This document shows, one piece after another, positions 30,898-39,154 of a stretch of 64,000 bases of DNA. This DNA comes from Chromohalobacter beijerinckii. Its GTDB lineage: Bacteria > Pseudomonadota > Gammaproteobacteria > Pseudomonadales > Halomonadaceae. Where the stretch lies: NCBI RefSeq assembly GCF_023061185.1, contig NZ_JAKGAK010000001.1:372001-436000 (forward strand), given 5' to 3'. A program made the translations under genes and the position numbers. The number at the start of each line of letters is the position of its first letter. The first letter of the stretch is position 1. The notes below the pieces were generated by a model. It did no database searches, was not told where the DNA came from, and saw only the letters and a list, made by a program, of their open reading frames with translations.

Positions 30898-32289
30898 ATG
30901 CGACGTCACCTGACCCAGGAACTGCACAATTTCATCGAGCGCGGCCGCGACCGCCAACTGCGACTCGCCGTAACCGGCCTTTCCCGAGCCGGCAAGACCG
31001 CCTTTCTCACCTCGCTGGTGCATCAGTTGCGTCATGCGGGCCTGGAAGCACGCCTCGATCTGTTGCGCGCCGCCCGCGAGGGCCGCCTGCTTGGCGCCCA
31101 GCGGGTCGCTCAGCCCGACCTCGGCGTGCCACGTTTTCCCTATGACGCCGCCATGGCCTCCCTCGACGGCACACCACCGCACTGGCCAGCGCCCACGCGG
31201 GGCATCAGTGAGCTGCGCCTGACCATCAAGCACCGCACACGGCGCGCCCGGGGCCTGCTGGGCGATACGGCGACGCTCACCCTCGATCTGATCGACTATC
31301 CCGGTGAATGGTTGCTCGACCTGCCCCTGCTCGAGCACGACTTCCTCAGTTGGAGCGAGGCACAGCAGACCACCATGGGCAGTGAGCGCCAACGCCTCGC
31401 CGCGACCTGGTTGAGTGCCGCCGAGACCCTAGCCCCGGACGACGAAGCCGACGAAGGCCAACTCGCCGAGATCGCCAGCCATTACGCCGACGCATTGCGC
31501 GCCTCGCGCGAGGCCGGCTTCGCCGATCTGCAACCGGGGCGCTTTCTACTCCCGGGCGATCTGGAAGATGCGCCGGTGCTGCAATTTTTTCCGCTTCCCG
31601 GCGTGCGCGAAGCCAACCGCGCCGAACTCGACGCCTTGCCCGAGACAAGCGTCTACAAGACGCTGGCGCGGCGCTTCGACCATTATCGCCGCCACGTGGT
31701 CAAACCGTTCTACCGTGACCATTTCCGGCGCTTCGACCGCCAGATCGTACTGGTCGATGTGCTGGGCGCGCTCAACGCCGGTCCGGAACGCTTCGAGGAT
31801 CTTTCCCGGGCGCTGAGCACCCTGATGCGGAGTTTCGATTACGGCAAGCGCAGCCTGATGAGCCGATTGTTCTCGCCGCGCATCGATCGTCTGGCCATTG
31901 CCGCGACCAAAGCCGACCACGTCACGCCCGAACAGCATCCCAATGTCGTCGCCTTACTCGAATCCCTGCTTGCCGAGCCACTCAAGGATCTGCGCTATGC
32001 CGATGTGCCGGTGAAGGCGCTGTCCTTGGCGGCGGTGCGTGCCACCGAGCCACGCGAAGTGGATAATGACGGCCAACGCCGCCCCGCCCTACGTGGTACC
32101 ACCCTGGAAGGCGAAGACGTACTGCTGTTCCCCGGCGACGTGCCGTCCCGCTTACCTGAGCACGACTTCTGGGCTCGCCAGGGATTCGATTTCACGGCGT
32201 TTCGGCCTCCGCATCGCGACACGCCCGAACTCCCGCACGTACGCATGGATGCAGCGCTCGACTGGCTGATTGGAGATAAATTGAAATGA
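30898..32289 (+). CDS. ycjX: YcjX-family P-loop protein
   Basis: A 463-aa protein with the Walker A GLSRAGKTAFLTSL near the N-terminus and the family blocks LDLIDYPGEWLLDLPLL, LFPLPGVREANRAELD-like FFPLPGVRE, and RSFDYGKRSLMSRLFSPRID. YcjX proteins are stress-linked P-loop proteins with a partner YcjF; the exact role is unknown. The ATG at 30898 (MRRHLTQELHNFIERG) matches family starts. It overlaps ycjF by four bases. Confidence 0.9.
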   Translation: MRRHLTQELHNFIERGRDRQLRLAVTGLSRAGKTAFLTSLVHQLRHAGLEARLDLLRAAREGRLLGAQRVAQPDLGVPRFPYDAAMASLDGTPPHWPAPTRGISELRLTIKHRTRRARGLLGDTATLTLDLIDYPGEWLLDLPLLEHDFLSWSEAQQTTMGSERQRLAATWLSAAETLAPDDEADEGQLAEIASHYADALRASREAGFADLQPGRFLLPGDLEDAPVLQFFPLPGVREANRAELDALPETSVYKTLARRFDHYRRHVVKPFYRDHFRRFDRQIVLVDVLGALNAGPERFEDLSRALSTLMRSFDYGKRSLMSRLFSPRIDRLAIAATKADHVTPEQHPNVVALLESLLAEPLKDLRYADVPVKALSLAAVRATEPREVDNDGQRRPALRGTTLEGEDVLLFPGDVPSRLPEHDFWARQGFDFTAFRPPHRDTPELPHVRMDAALDWLIGDKLK

Positions 32290-33329
32290 GCGAGCCGCGC
32301 CCCGGACAACGTTTTCGCGTCGATCCTGAGTCCCCGCCCCACTTTACGGCTGCCCCCGAGCCTGGGGAACGCTTTCCCCCGGAAAGCGCTTCTCATCCGC
32401 TCGCCACACAGGATAGCGCGCCGGACGTGCCACTCGAAGCCAGCCTGGGCAAACCCCGCAAGCGCCGTTGGGGGCTCATGGCTCTACTCGGCGGCTCCCT
32501 AGCGCTAGGCAGCCTGGAAGTCGCGCGTCATCTGTATATCGCCACCCTCGACGGCGACTGGCTGGCAGGCGCCTGGAGCGCACTGGGTATCTTGGCGCTG
32601 GGCTTGGGTGCCGTGGCACTATTACGCGAGCTATGGCGTCTGCGGCGTCTGAAGCGGCACACCCGATTGCGTGACCAACTCGACGCCCCCGAAGAAGCAA
32701 CGCCCCAGGACATGCAGACGCTCGCCGAACGCTTGCGGCGCCAAATGCAGCTAGGCGACGACGACCCCCACTGGCGCGCTTTTCAAGCCGCACATCAGCC
32801 GCACCACGACGCTCAGGAAACACGTACCCTGCTGGCGCACCACCTCCTGGCCCCGCGCGACCGCCAGGCACGCCGGTTGATCGCGCGCATGTCCGGTGAA
32901 ACCGCCGTCATGGTCGCCGTTAGCCCGGTGACATTTTTCGACATGGCCTTGATGGCGTGGCGCAACATCGGTCTGATCGACCGCCTCGCCGCGCTCTACG
33001 GCCTGGAGCTCGGTTACGCCAGCCGCCTACGTCTATTTCGCGCAGTGCTCTACAACATGGCCTTCGCCGGCGCCAGCGAGATTGCCACGGACGCCGGGAT
33101 GGACCTGCTCTCGATGAACGTGGCCGGCAAGCTTTCCACCCGCGCCGGCCAAGGGCTCGGCGCAGGCCTTCTCACCGCGCGGCTCGGCTTGCGCACGCTG
33201 CGCATGACACGCCCGATCCCCTTCGACGAGGGCGAAGCCCCGCGCCTCGCTGACCTGCGCCGCGAACTCTGGCAGCGCCTGCGCCGGCTGGAAACACAAA
33301 GCGATAACCAACAATCCACATCGTCTTGA
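32286..33329 (+). CDS. ycjF: YcjF-family membrane protein (DUF697)
   Basis: A 347-aa inner-membrane protein: a Pro-rich soluble N-terminus (about 1-60), two membrane helices (about 60-115), a charged stretch and the C-terminal DUF697 region (AVSPVTFFDMALMAWRNIG, LFRAVLYNMAFAGASE). It starts in an ATGA overlap with ycjX, so the two are translationally coupled and probably act together in envelope stress. Confidence 0.9.
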   Translation: MSEPRPGQRFRVDPESPPHFTAAPEPGERFPPESASHPLATQDSAPDVPLEASLGKPRKRRWGLMALLGGSLALGSLEVARHLYIATLDGDWLAGAWSALGILALGLGAVALLRELWRLRRLKRHTRLRDQLDAPEEATPQDMQTLAERLRRQMQLGDDDPHWRAFQAAHQPHHDAQETRTLLAHHLLAPRDRQARRLIARMSGETAVMVAVSPVTFFDMALMAWRNIGLIDRLAALYGLELGYASRLRLFRAVLYNMAFAGASEIATDAGMDLLSMNVAGKLSTRAGQGLGAGLLTARLGLRTLRMTRPIPFDEGEAPRLADLRRELWQRLRRLETQSDNQQSTSS

Positions 33330-33443
33330 TCCAGATCACGATGAGGCACGTACTGGGCAACTAGGCTAGATTGAGTGCACTCGTAATCGCGTCCAAACGC
33401 ATCGCAAGTGCCGACTTTAATGCCAGCACATACGGAGGTTGCC

Positions 33444-33884
33444 ATGTACTCGACCATCGTGGTTCCTGTCGACGGATCGGAAGCAGCCAGCACGGCGCTC
33501 GATATCGCCTGCAAGCTGGCCAGCGCCGACGGTGCGCGCCTACATATCCTGCATATTCCCGAATCGCTGGCCCACGACACTCTCCTCGTCTGGGGCGTGG
33601 GCGCGGTCCCCATGGAAGCCAGCGCCGAACAACTCGAGCGCGCCGGCCGGCAACTGCTCGATGCTGCCACTCAGGCTGCCAGCGAACGTGGCATCACCGA
33701 TGTCGAAGGCTCGCTACATCAGGGCGATCCGGCACGGGTGATCATCGAACAGGCCAAGACGCTGAACGCCGATGCCATCGTCATGGGCAGCCGTGGCTTG
33801 AGCGACATCGCCGGGCTCGTCGTCGGCAGTGTCTCGCACAAGGTTTCGCACACCGCCCCCTGCCACGTGATCAGCGTGCATTGA
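33444..33884 (+). CDS. Universal stress protein (UspA family)
   Basis: A 146-aa cytosolic Usp domain: N-terminal VPVDGSEAASTAL and the ATP-binding GSRGLSDIAGLVVGSVS pattern (G-2X-G-9X-G-S/T). Single-domain ATP-binding Usp proteins are induced by starvation, salt and other stresses. GGAGG lies six bases before the ATG (MYSTIVV). It appears monocistronic, converging on the AI-2E-family gene. Confidence 0.93.
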   Translation: MYSTIVVPVDGSEAASTALDIACKLASADGARLHILHIPESLAHDTLLVWGVGAVPMEASAEQLERAGRQLLDAATQAASERGITDVEGSLHQGDPARVIIEQAKTLNADAIVMGSRGLSDIAGLVVGSVSHKVSHTAPCHVISVH

Positions 33885-33929
33885 TCTACCTGTTGTCCGC
33901 CAACCATTGCGAATCAATGCCGGCCACCC

Positions 33930-35015
33930 TTATTTGTCGGTGGCTGGCTTGAGTGTTCGCTCAAGCGCATGCCCTCTCTGCTCCAGCCAGCCTTTCACAT
34001 ACAAGCGATGGATAAGCACCATACCCAGCACGACCAGCGGTTCGGCGACCAACACACCTATCAAACCAGCGACCAACCCTAGCCATACCTGCATCACCAA
34101 CAAAAGCCCAGGTGGAATACTCACCGCCTCGCGCTGGATGAGCGGCGTGACCAGGTAACTTTCCAGCGCCTGGATGCCGACATACAGCACGGCCACATGC
34201 AGCATCGCCGTGGAATCGATCGAGAACGCCACCAGCAAGGCAGGAATCGCCGACACCACCGGCCCCAAGTAGGGAATGAGCGATAAAAATGCCGCGAGAA
34301 GGCCGAGCGACAACGCCATGGGAATACCCAGCATCCAGAGGCCAGTGCCGACCAGCACTCCCACGACGGACATCGACGTGAGCCTGCCCAATAGCCACCA
34401 GGCAAGCTTACGCTTGATGACATCCATTAGGTCGGCAGCCCCTTCCCGCCGAGAAGGCGTGATGAGCCGCAACACACCGGCTTTATAAATGGCCGGGTCG
34501 AACGCAATGAACAGCCCAATGAATACCACCACCACTACATTGAGCAATGCTCCCAGCGTGGTCGAGAAAACGGTGGAAACGCGTGCGGACCAGTTGCCCA
34601 GCACATTCTCGGACGACGAATTATCGCTTACTCGTTCGATAAACTGCGATCCCAGCGGCCACTGGCCTATCGTTTGTTTCAAGTCGGCCAGCGAGTTGGG
34701 CAGTGTCTTGGCAAGCTGTTCGAATTGCTGGCTGATACTGAAGGCAAAGTTCACGCTGAAGGCGGCAAACAAGCCAGAAACGACGAACAATACGACCACC
34801 AATGCCCAACGCCGAGAGAGGAAACTGTGACGGCACAACCAGCCTGCCGGCAGCGAAAAGGCCAATGCCAGCAGCAGCCCGACGAAGACCATCAGCAGAA
34901 TTCTGAAACCGAACCAGAGTGCGGCCAATATCGTCATGGTGACAGCGACTATGCCGGCAGCGATCCAGACTTTACGCGCATATTCGCTCATATAGTGGTG
35001 CGTCGGCTCTCCCAC
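33930..35015 (-). CDS. AI-2E/PerM-family permease
   Basis: An integral membrane protein of about 361 residues with about eight helices and the family motifs LLNVVVVVFIGLFIAFDP and LSLIPYLGPVVSAIPALLVA. Members export small molecules such as AI-2 or act as Na+(Li+)/H+ antiporters (UPF0118 in halophiles), so substrate is open. The GTG at 35015 is chosen: AAGGAG lies eight bases upstream, while the GTG at 35024 touches it. An ATG at 34991 is a third option. It is downstream of the HAD gene on the same strand. Confidence 0.85.
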   Translation of the reverse strand: MGEPTHHYMSEYARKVWIAAGIVAVTMTILAALWFGFRILLMVFVGLLLALAFSLPAGWLCRHSFLSRRWALVVVLFVVSGLFAAFSVNFAFSISQQFEQLAKTLPNSLADLKQTIGQWPLGSQFIERVSDNSSSENVLGNWSARVSTVFSTTLGALLNVVVVVFIGLFIAFDPAIYKAGVLRLITPSRREGAADLMDVIKRKLAWWLLGRLTSMSVVGVLVGTGLWMLGIPMALSLGLLAAFLSLIPYLGPVVSAIPALLVAFSIDSTAMLHVAVLYVGIQALESYLVTPLIQREAVSIPPGLLLVMQVWLGLVAGLIGVLVAEPLVVLGMVLIHRLYVKGWLEQRGHALERTLKPATDK

Positions 35016-35056
35016 GAATGACACTCCTTGTCATGCGAATATGAATGAAACTCGGC

Positions 35057-35869
35057 TTACTTGGCGATGACCTTCAACTCGAAAAACTCCTGCAACAGCT
35101 GTGCAACACCGAACGGATGATGGTGACCGATCCGCCTGGCACCGGGTGCGCGTCTCGGCAAATCCGGGTGGGCGTTTTCCACGATGAAGCCGTGGCCGGC
35201 CAACGCCAGCATCTCAGCATCATTGAGGTTGTCGCCGAACGCCAGGCAGCGCGATGCGGGTAGCTCCAGATGCGTCAACAGACGCTCCAGCGTGGCGCCC
35301 TTATTGACACCTTCCGCCATGATTTCCAGTGAGTGGGCCATCGAATAGGTCACATGTACCCGTGTGCCCAGCGCCTCGTTGATGCTCTGTTCCAACGACG
35401 CCAGCGCGACGGGATCGCCGATGCACAGCACCTTGCCCACCCCATTGCCATCGTGCGCCTCGAGGTCGGCGACGCGGTAGTGGAACCCGGTATGCGCGTG
35501 CAAGGCCTTCAACTCCGGCGCCGACGCATCGATCAACCACTCGTCGCCGGTATACAGATTGAGCCGAATATCAGCATCGCGTGGCAGCTCGACCAACGCT
35601 CGCACCAGCTCCGCCGGCACCCACTGTTCGGCGATCAAGCTATCGTCGGGCGCGTAGAGATGTGCCCCATTGGTGCTCAATATATAGGCGGGCACGCCCA
35701 GTCGGCGGCGGAACGCCGTGATATCGTGAAAGTGGCGACCCGATGCCAGCGCCAGATGATGGCCCTCGGCGGCCAAGGCCTGAAAGGTCTCGATGGTCAA
35801 TTCATCGAGATCGTGCTCGGCATTGAGCAGTGTGTTATCCAGATCCGTGACAATCAGATGAGGCTGCAT
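35057..35869 (-). CDS. Cof-type HAD-superfamily phosphatase
   Basis: A 270-aa HAD hydrolase, class IIB (Cof): motif I DLDNTLL (residues 9-15), motif II ASGRHF, and motif III/IV GDNLNDAEMLALAG. Such enzymes dephosphorylate sugar phosphates or flavin precursors. Its first 11 codons and upstream DNA lie in an 82-bp repeat whose second copy is 2.4 kb away. It stands 41 bases before the AI-2E-family gene. Confidence 0.92.
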   Translation of the reverse strand: MQPHLIVTDLDNTLLNAEHDLDELTIETFQALAAEGHHLALASGRHFHDITAFRRRLGVPAYILSTNGAHLYAPDDSLIAEQWVPAELVRALVELPRDADIRLNLYTGDEWLIDASAPELKALHAHTGFHYRVADLEAHDGNGVGKVLCIGDPVALASLEQSINEALGTRVHVTYSMAHSLEIMAEGVNKGATLERLLTHLELPASRCLAFGDNLNDAEMLALAGHGFIVENAHPDLPRRAPGARRIGHHHPFGVAQLLQEFFELKVIAK

Positions 35870-35917
35870 GCGGCTTCCCGGTTGGTTCTCGACACCCCAA
35901 GGTTACCGCATATCGGC
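35836..35917. repeat. 82-bp direct repeat, copy A (5' end of HAD gene and its upstream region)
   Basis: Matches 38242-38323 at 80 of 82 bases (differences in the fourth codon of the HAD gene and in the leader). It covers the first codons of the HAD gene and 48 bases upstream. The two copies flank 2324 bases that hold a metallopeptidase, a chalcone-isomerase-like gene and a broken gene end. Confidence 0.93.
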
Positions 35918-36062
35918 CTGAAGTTGGGGACTGGCGTTAGCGCCACGTACTGTTGGTCAAGGTGCATCTCACAACAGGACAGCCCCATATGCAGAACGCG
36001 CGATATCGACGACTCCAACGCCAGTGTGGCCGATCATTCCGTGCTTTGTCCTTGAGTCGCCC

Positions 36063-36115
36063 AACTGTTCAGCATTTTCTTCGTGCGGAGCATGGCGGAT
36101 AAATGCTGAACAGTT
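36063..36115. repeat. 15-bp inverted repeat downstream of the metallopeptidase
   Basis: AACTGTTCAGCATTT (36063-36077) and its exact reverse complement (36101-36115) are separated by 23 bases, ending seven bases from the peptidase stop. There is no U tract. It could be a terminator or protective hairpin, or the trace of an insertion end. Confidence 0.6.
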
Positions 36116-36121
36116 AAATGC

Positions 36122-37384
36122 CTAGAGAGAGCTATTCTCATCACCTTCATCGGGCTTGGCCGAGCCTTGGTGCTCCAGCGGCGTGGCCCGGTCGAGACGC
36201 GGATGGTTGTCGAGAAACTCGCGGTGCGGGTCGTCGAGGGCGTCCAGCGCCTGGAGGGTGTACGTCAGCGCATGGATCGCCGCCAGCACGTCCTGAGTAT
36301 TGCCGGTCTCGGAGATGGTGTGCATGTTGCGGATCGGGAAGCCGATCGAGGTGGCAGCGCAATCCACCGCGGCCAACACGCCGGCCATGCCGTCGGTGCC
36401 GGTGTCGACGCCGACCATGTCACGCTGCATCGGAATGTCGTGCTGTTTGGCGGCGCTCTCGATGATCCGGTTGAGCTGCTCGCTGGCGATCGCGCCCACC
36501 GCCATGGTGAAGCCCTTGCCCATTTCCAGCGGCTGCATGCGTCGGTCGCCGATACCGGGTGCCGCCACGTAGTCGTGATTGACGTCGACGCCGATCAGTA
36601 CGTCCGGTTCGAGCTCCCCGGCCAGCACACGGCTGCCGAAGCGGCCGATCTCCTCGTAGCTGGCAATGGCGAACATTACGCGCACCTGCCGGGTGCCGCC
36701 CGCCTCGGCGATCAGTCGTGCGACCTCGCTGGTGACGAAGCAACCCAGGCCGTTGTCGAGGTAGGCGCCGTAGAAGGTGTCGGGGCTGAAACCGGAGCGG
36801 ATGGGACGATCCATGATGATCGAATCGCCGGGGCGCACGCCCAGATTCAATACCTGCTGCTTCTTGTTCTCGCCATGGATCTGCAGATCCAGGTAGATCT
36901 GCTCCTTCTTGATGCCCCGGTCGCCCGAACGCACCGCCGGGTCGGCGAAATGAATGGCGCCCAGCGCCTCCACCGTACCGCCCTGGATCACCCGGTAGCT
37001 GCCGGGATTGTCGGGGTCTTCGCTGAACAGCTTGACCTCGTGGCCAATCAGCACCGTGGGCAGGAAGGAGTCGGTATTGATCCAGATCTTGCCGTCGTCG
37101 CCGATCGAGCGCACCTGCATGCGAATCTTGTCGGCGTGGCCGATCAGCATCACCTTGAACATGTCGTCGCGGCCGGGATGGGTATCCAGCACCACGCCGG
37201 CGTGGCCCTGGTACTGATGAAGCTGCCAATCGCTCGGCGCGAACGACTCGAACTGCGGCTTGAGCACGCCGTAAGTCATCGCACCTTCCAGCCCCACCGG
37301 GCTGGGCGCATCGAGGATCTCGCGCATCAGCTTGAACTGCTGCTCCGGCATGGGCCGGTTCCAAGGTTGATTCGTCTCGCTCAT
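36122..37384 (-). CDS. M42/M20-like zinc aminopeptidase (osmoprotectant/peptide hydrolase type)
   Basis: A 420-aa metallopeptidase with metal and catalytic motifs: GHADKIRMQ (His and Asp), GAYLDNGLGCF (bridging Asp), SYEEIGRFGS (Glu-Glu), GVDVNHDYVA and FPIRNMHTISE (His). The order is that of M42 glutamyl aminopeptidases in the M28/M20 clan. Cytosolic, substrate unknown. The ATG at 37384 (MSETNQPW) is chosen. The gene lies between the two copies of the 82-bp repeat and uses an even higher share of G/C-ending codons than its neighbours, which may point to separate origin. Confidence 0.82.
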   Translation of the reverse strand: MSETNQPWNRPMPEQQFKLMREILDAPSPVGLEGAMTYGVLKPQFESFAPSDWQLHQYQGHAGVVLDTHPGRDDMFKVMLIGHADKIRMQVRSIGDDGKIWINTDSFLPTVLIGHEVKLFSEDPDNPGSYRVIQGGTVEALGAIHFADPAVRSGDRGIKKEQIYLDLQIHGENKKQQVLNLGVRPGDSIIMDRPIRSGFSPDTFYGAYLDNGLGCFVTSEVARLIAEAGGTRQVRVMFAIASYEEIGRFGSRVLAGELEPDVLIGVDVNHDYVAAPGIGDRRMQPLEMGKGFTMAVGAIASEQLNRIIESAAKQHDIPMQRDMVGVDTGTDGMAGVLAAVDCAATSIGFPIRNMHTISETGNTQDVLAAIHALTYTLQALDALDDPHREFLDNHPRLDRATPLEHQGSAKPDEGDENSSL

Positions 37385-37539
37385 TGAGGCTCTCTCTTGC
37401 GGATTCATGGGATATATGAGGCCAGTCTGGCAGATTTCAGGCCACTAACTGAAGCCAAACATCACGAGGCTCTGCACGACACTGCGGCGTCATGGGCGTG
37501 GGCGTCTACGCGTCCGTTCGGCTCCAGGCATCTGCCACG

Positions 37540-38115
37540 TCAGTCCGTTCGTGAGAGCAGCGCGGCACGCAGCTCTTCCGACAACGGTGGCTCGGCCAGC
37601 CAGATACCGAAGTAGGCACGCGCCAGCTCAACGTCATCCGACTCGAAGCGCTTATCACCGTTCAGACTCAGGCTCAGTCGTGGCACGTCTGGATTCCAGT
37701 CAAGCCGATAGCGGTCACCATCAGTGGCATCGGTCATTGCATTCTGGATCGCCTCTATCTTGGGGCGAATCGCCTCGCGTGCCTTCACCGCGTACTGTTT
37801 GTCCAGAGTGGCCCAAGTCGCCTCGAGAATATCCGCCACGTCCACATCGCGCCGATACTCGAGAAGCAGACTCATCGGCATCTCGGCGTTGATGATGGCA
37901 TCCTGGCTAGCATTAGCCGGTGCATAAAGAGCCGCGTCATATACATCCCAGAACATATAACTGGCAGTGCCTGCCCCTTGCAAAACGAGTTCAGTCCCAT
38001 CCAGTGACTTTTCAGCCGCAAACGACGCCGCGAGGGCTGAACTACCGCCCCAACCAATCATGACTGCCAGTCCCAACCCTTGGACGAGGCCGGTTAAAGC
38101 AGCGCGCACCGTCAT
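37540..38115 (-). CDS. Chalcone-isomerase-like periplasmic protein
   Basis: A 191-aa protein with a signal peptide (about residues 1-29, SSALAASF) and the bacterial chalcone isomerase-like domain: LVLQGAGTASYMFWDVYDAALY, LEYRRDVDVADILEATW and FNGD-like LSLNGDKRFESDDVELARAYFGIWL. Bacterial members lack known isomerase activity. They usually sit in a cluster with DUF3833, DUF2878, DUF1365 and a cyclopropane-fatty-acid synthase. Here the upstream DUF3833 gene is only a stump, with which it shares an ATGA overlap. Confidence 0.82.
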   Translation of the reverse strand: MTVRAALTGLVQGLGLAVMIGWGGSSALAASFAAEKSLDGTELVLQGAGTASYMFWDVYDAALYAPANASQDAIINAEMPMSLLLEYRRDVDVADILEATWATLDKQYAVKAREAIRPKIEAIQNAMTDATDGDRYRLDWNPDVPRLSLSLNGDKRFESDDVELARAYFGIWLAEPPLSEELRAALLSRTD

Positions 38116-38241
38116 GACGAACCTCCGTCTGGATTAGACTGGGTGAAAAACAGCGTAACCTCTCCAACCTGGATACCGAATTTCGTCACGGTCGCCCGGT
38201 GAATCACCACATCCTCGCTCTGACAGATCATCCAGTCATCA
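38112..38241 (-). pseudogene. C-terminal remnant of a DUF3833 lipoprotein gene
   Basis: The frame encodes about 43 residues (DDWMICQSEDVVIHRATVTK, then FGIQVGEVTLFF) that I recognise as the end of DUF3833 proteins, followed by an ATGA overlap with the chalcone-isomerase-like gene. Upstream of 38241 the sequence changes abruptly into the 82-bp repeat of the HAD gene, so the N-terminal part with its lipobox is lost. The family call is from memory of the C-terminal pattern and the usual neighbour. Confidence 0.6.
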
Positions 38242-38275
38242 TATCCAGATCCGTGACAATCAGATGTGGCTGCAT
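38228..38275 (-). pseudogene. 15-codon remnant of the HAD phosphatase gene
   Basis: In copy B of the repeat the HAD start codon and first eleven codons (MQPHLIVTDLD) are kept. The frame then runs into the DUF3833 stump and stops after four more codons. The promoter-proximal DNA is intact, so the stub may still be transcribed into the chalcone-isomerase-like gene. Confidence 0.75.
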
Positions 38276-38323
38276 GCGGCTTCCCAGTTGGTTCTCGACA
38301 CCCCAAGGTTACCGCATATCGGC
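38242..38323. repeat. 82-bp direct repeat, copy B
   Basis: Second copy of 35836-35917, same orientation, two mismatches. On its left the DUF3833 remnant begins; on its right lies the leader of the O-methyltransferase gene. It marks a recombination junction. Confidence 0.93.
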
Positions 38324-38465
38324 GCGCCTCGCGTCGCCTGGAAAAGATGTACAGGCACAGTGAATCAAGCCGGTTTGTATTACCATGGCCTGTCGTACCG
38401 ATGATCATCCTCTAAACCTGCACTACTCGCTCATCGTAGGTGGGCGGCTTCTCCAAGGAGACTTC

Positions 38466-39089
38466 ATGGCTAACTTCGACCCCCGGCTCGATATGAACGA
38501 TGCCATGCGGCATGCTCTCGGCCTCTATCACCAGCGTATCGAAGAGGAAAAGCAAGGAAATGGTGGCCCACATCGCCATATGGCGGTAGGGCCAGCAGCC
38601 GGTCGTTTCATCAACTTGCTGGCCAGCAGCCTCGACGCACCGCACATTCTCGAGTTGGGCACTTCTCTAGGCTACTCGACGCTCTGGCTCGCCGATGCCG
38701 CCCGCGCTACGGGCGGCCGAGTGACCACGATCGAATTGGAAGCAGAAAAATCTGCGATTGCCAAGGAAATGGCCGAAGGCGCGGGGCTCGTCGAGTGGGT
38801 CGATTACCAAGTGGGAGATGCCCTGGCCTTGATCGACGGCCTCGACGGGCCCTTCGACTTCGTGCTCGTCGACCATTGGAAGGACCTCTATCTCCCGAGT
38901 TTCGAGGCCTTTCGCGACAAGCTCGCTCCCGGCGCCATCCTGGTGGCCGACAACATGATCCGTGGCGGCGGTGGCGATAGCAGCGGCCAGGCAGAATACG
39001 CTGCCGCCGTCCGCGCCATGCCGGGCATGACGAGCGTGTTGCTGCCGGTGGGCTCAGGGCTGGAAGTCAGCCGCTACGAACCTGCCTAG
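38466..39089 (+). CDS. SAM-dependent O-methyltransferase (family 3-like)
   Basis: A 207-aa class I methyltransferase: SAM-binding ILELGTSLGYSTLWLADAA (residues about 60-80), acidic TIELEAEK, then DFVLVDHWKDLYLPSFEAF and LVADNMIRGGGG, as in small-molecule O-methyltransferases. The ATG at 38466 is chosen because AAGGAG lies six bases before; the open frame upstream runs into the repeat. It is followed by a dienelactone hydrolase on the same strand (65 bases). The substrate is unknown. Confidence 0.88.
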   Translation: MANFDPRLDMNDAMRHALGLYHQRIEEEKQGNGGPHRHMAVGPAAGRFINLLASSLDAPHILELGTSLGYSTLWLADAARATGGRVTTIELEAEKSAIAKEMAEGAGLVEWVDYQVGDALALIDGLDGPFDFVLVDHWKDLYLPSFEAFRDKLAPGAILVADNMIRGGGGDSSGQAEYAAAVRAMPGMTSVLLPVGSGLEVSRYEPA

Positions 39090-39154
39090 GCAGCGAAACA
39101 GGGCCCGTCGCCCTTGACGACATCCATTCGCCATCGACAACCCGGAGCTCATCC

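Noticed and set aside
36167-37387. A 406-codon open frame opposite the metallopeptidase
   Set aside because: Antisense shadow; the opposite strand carries a full set of peptidase motifs.
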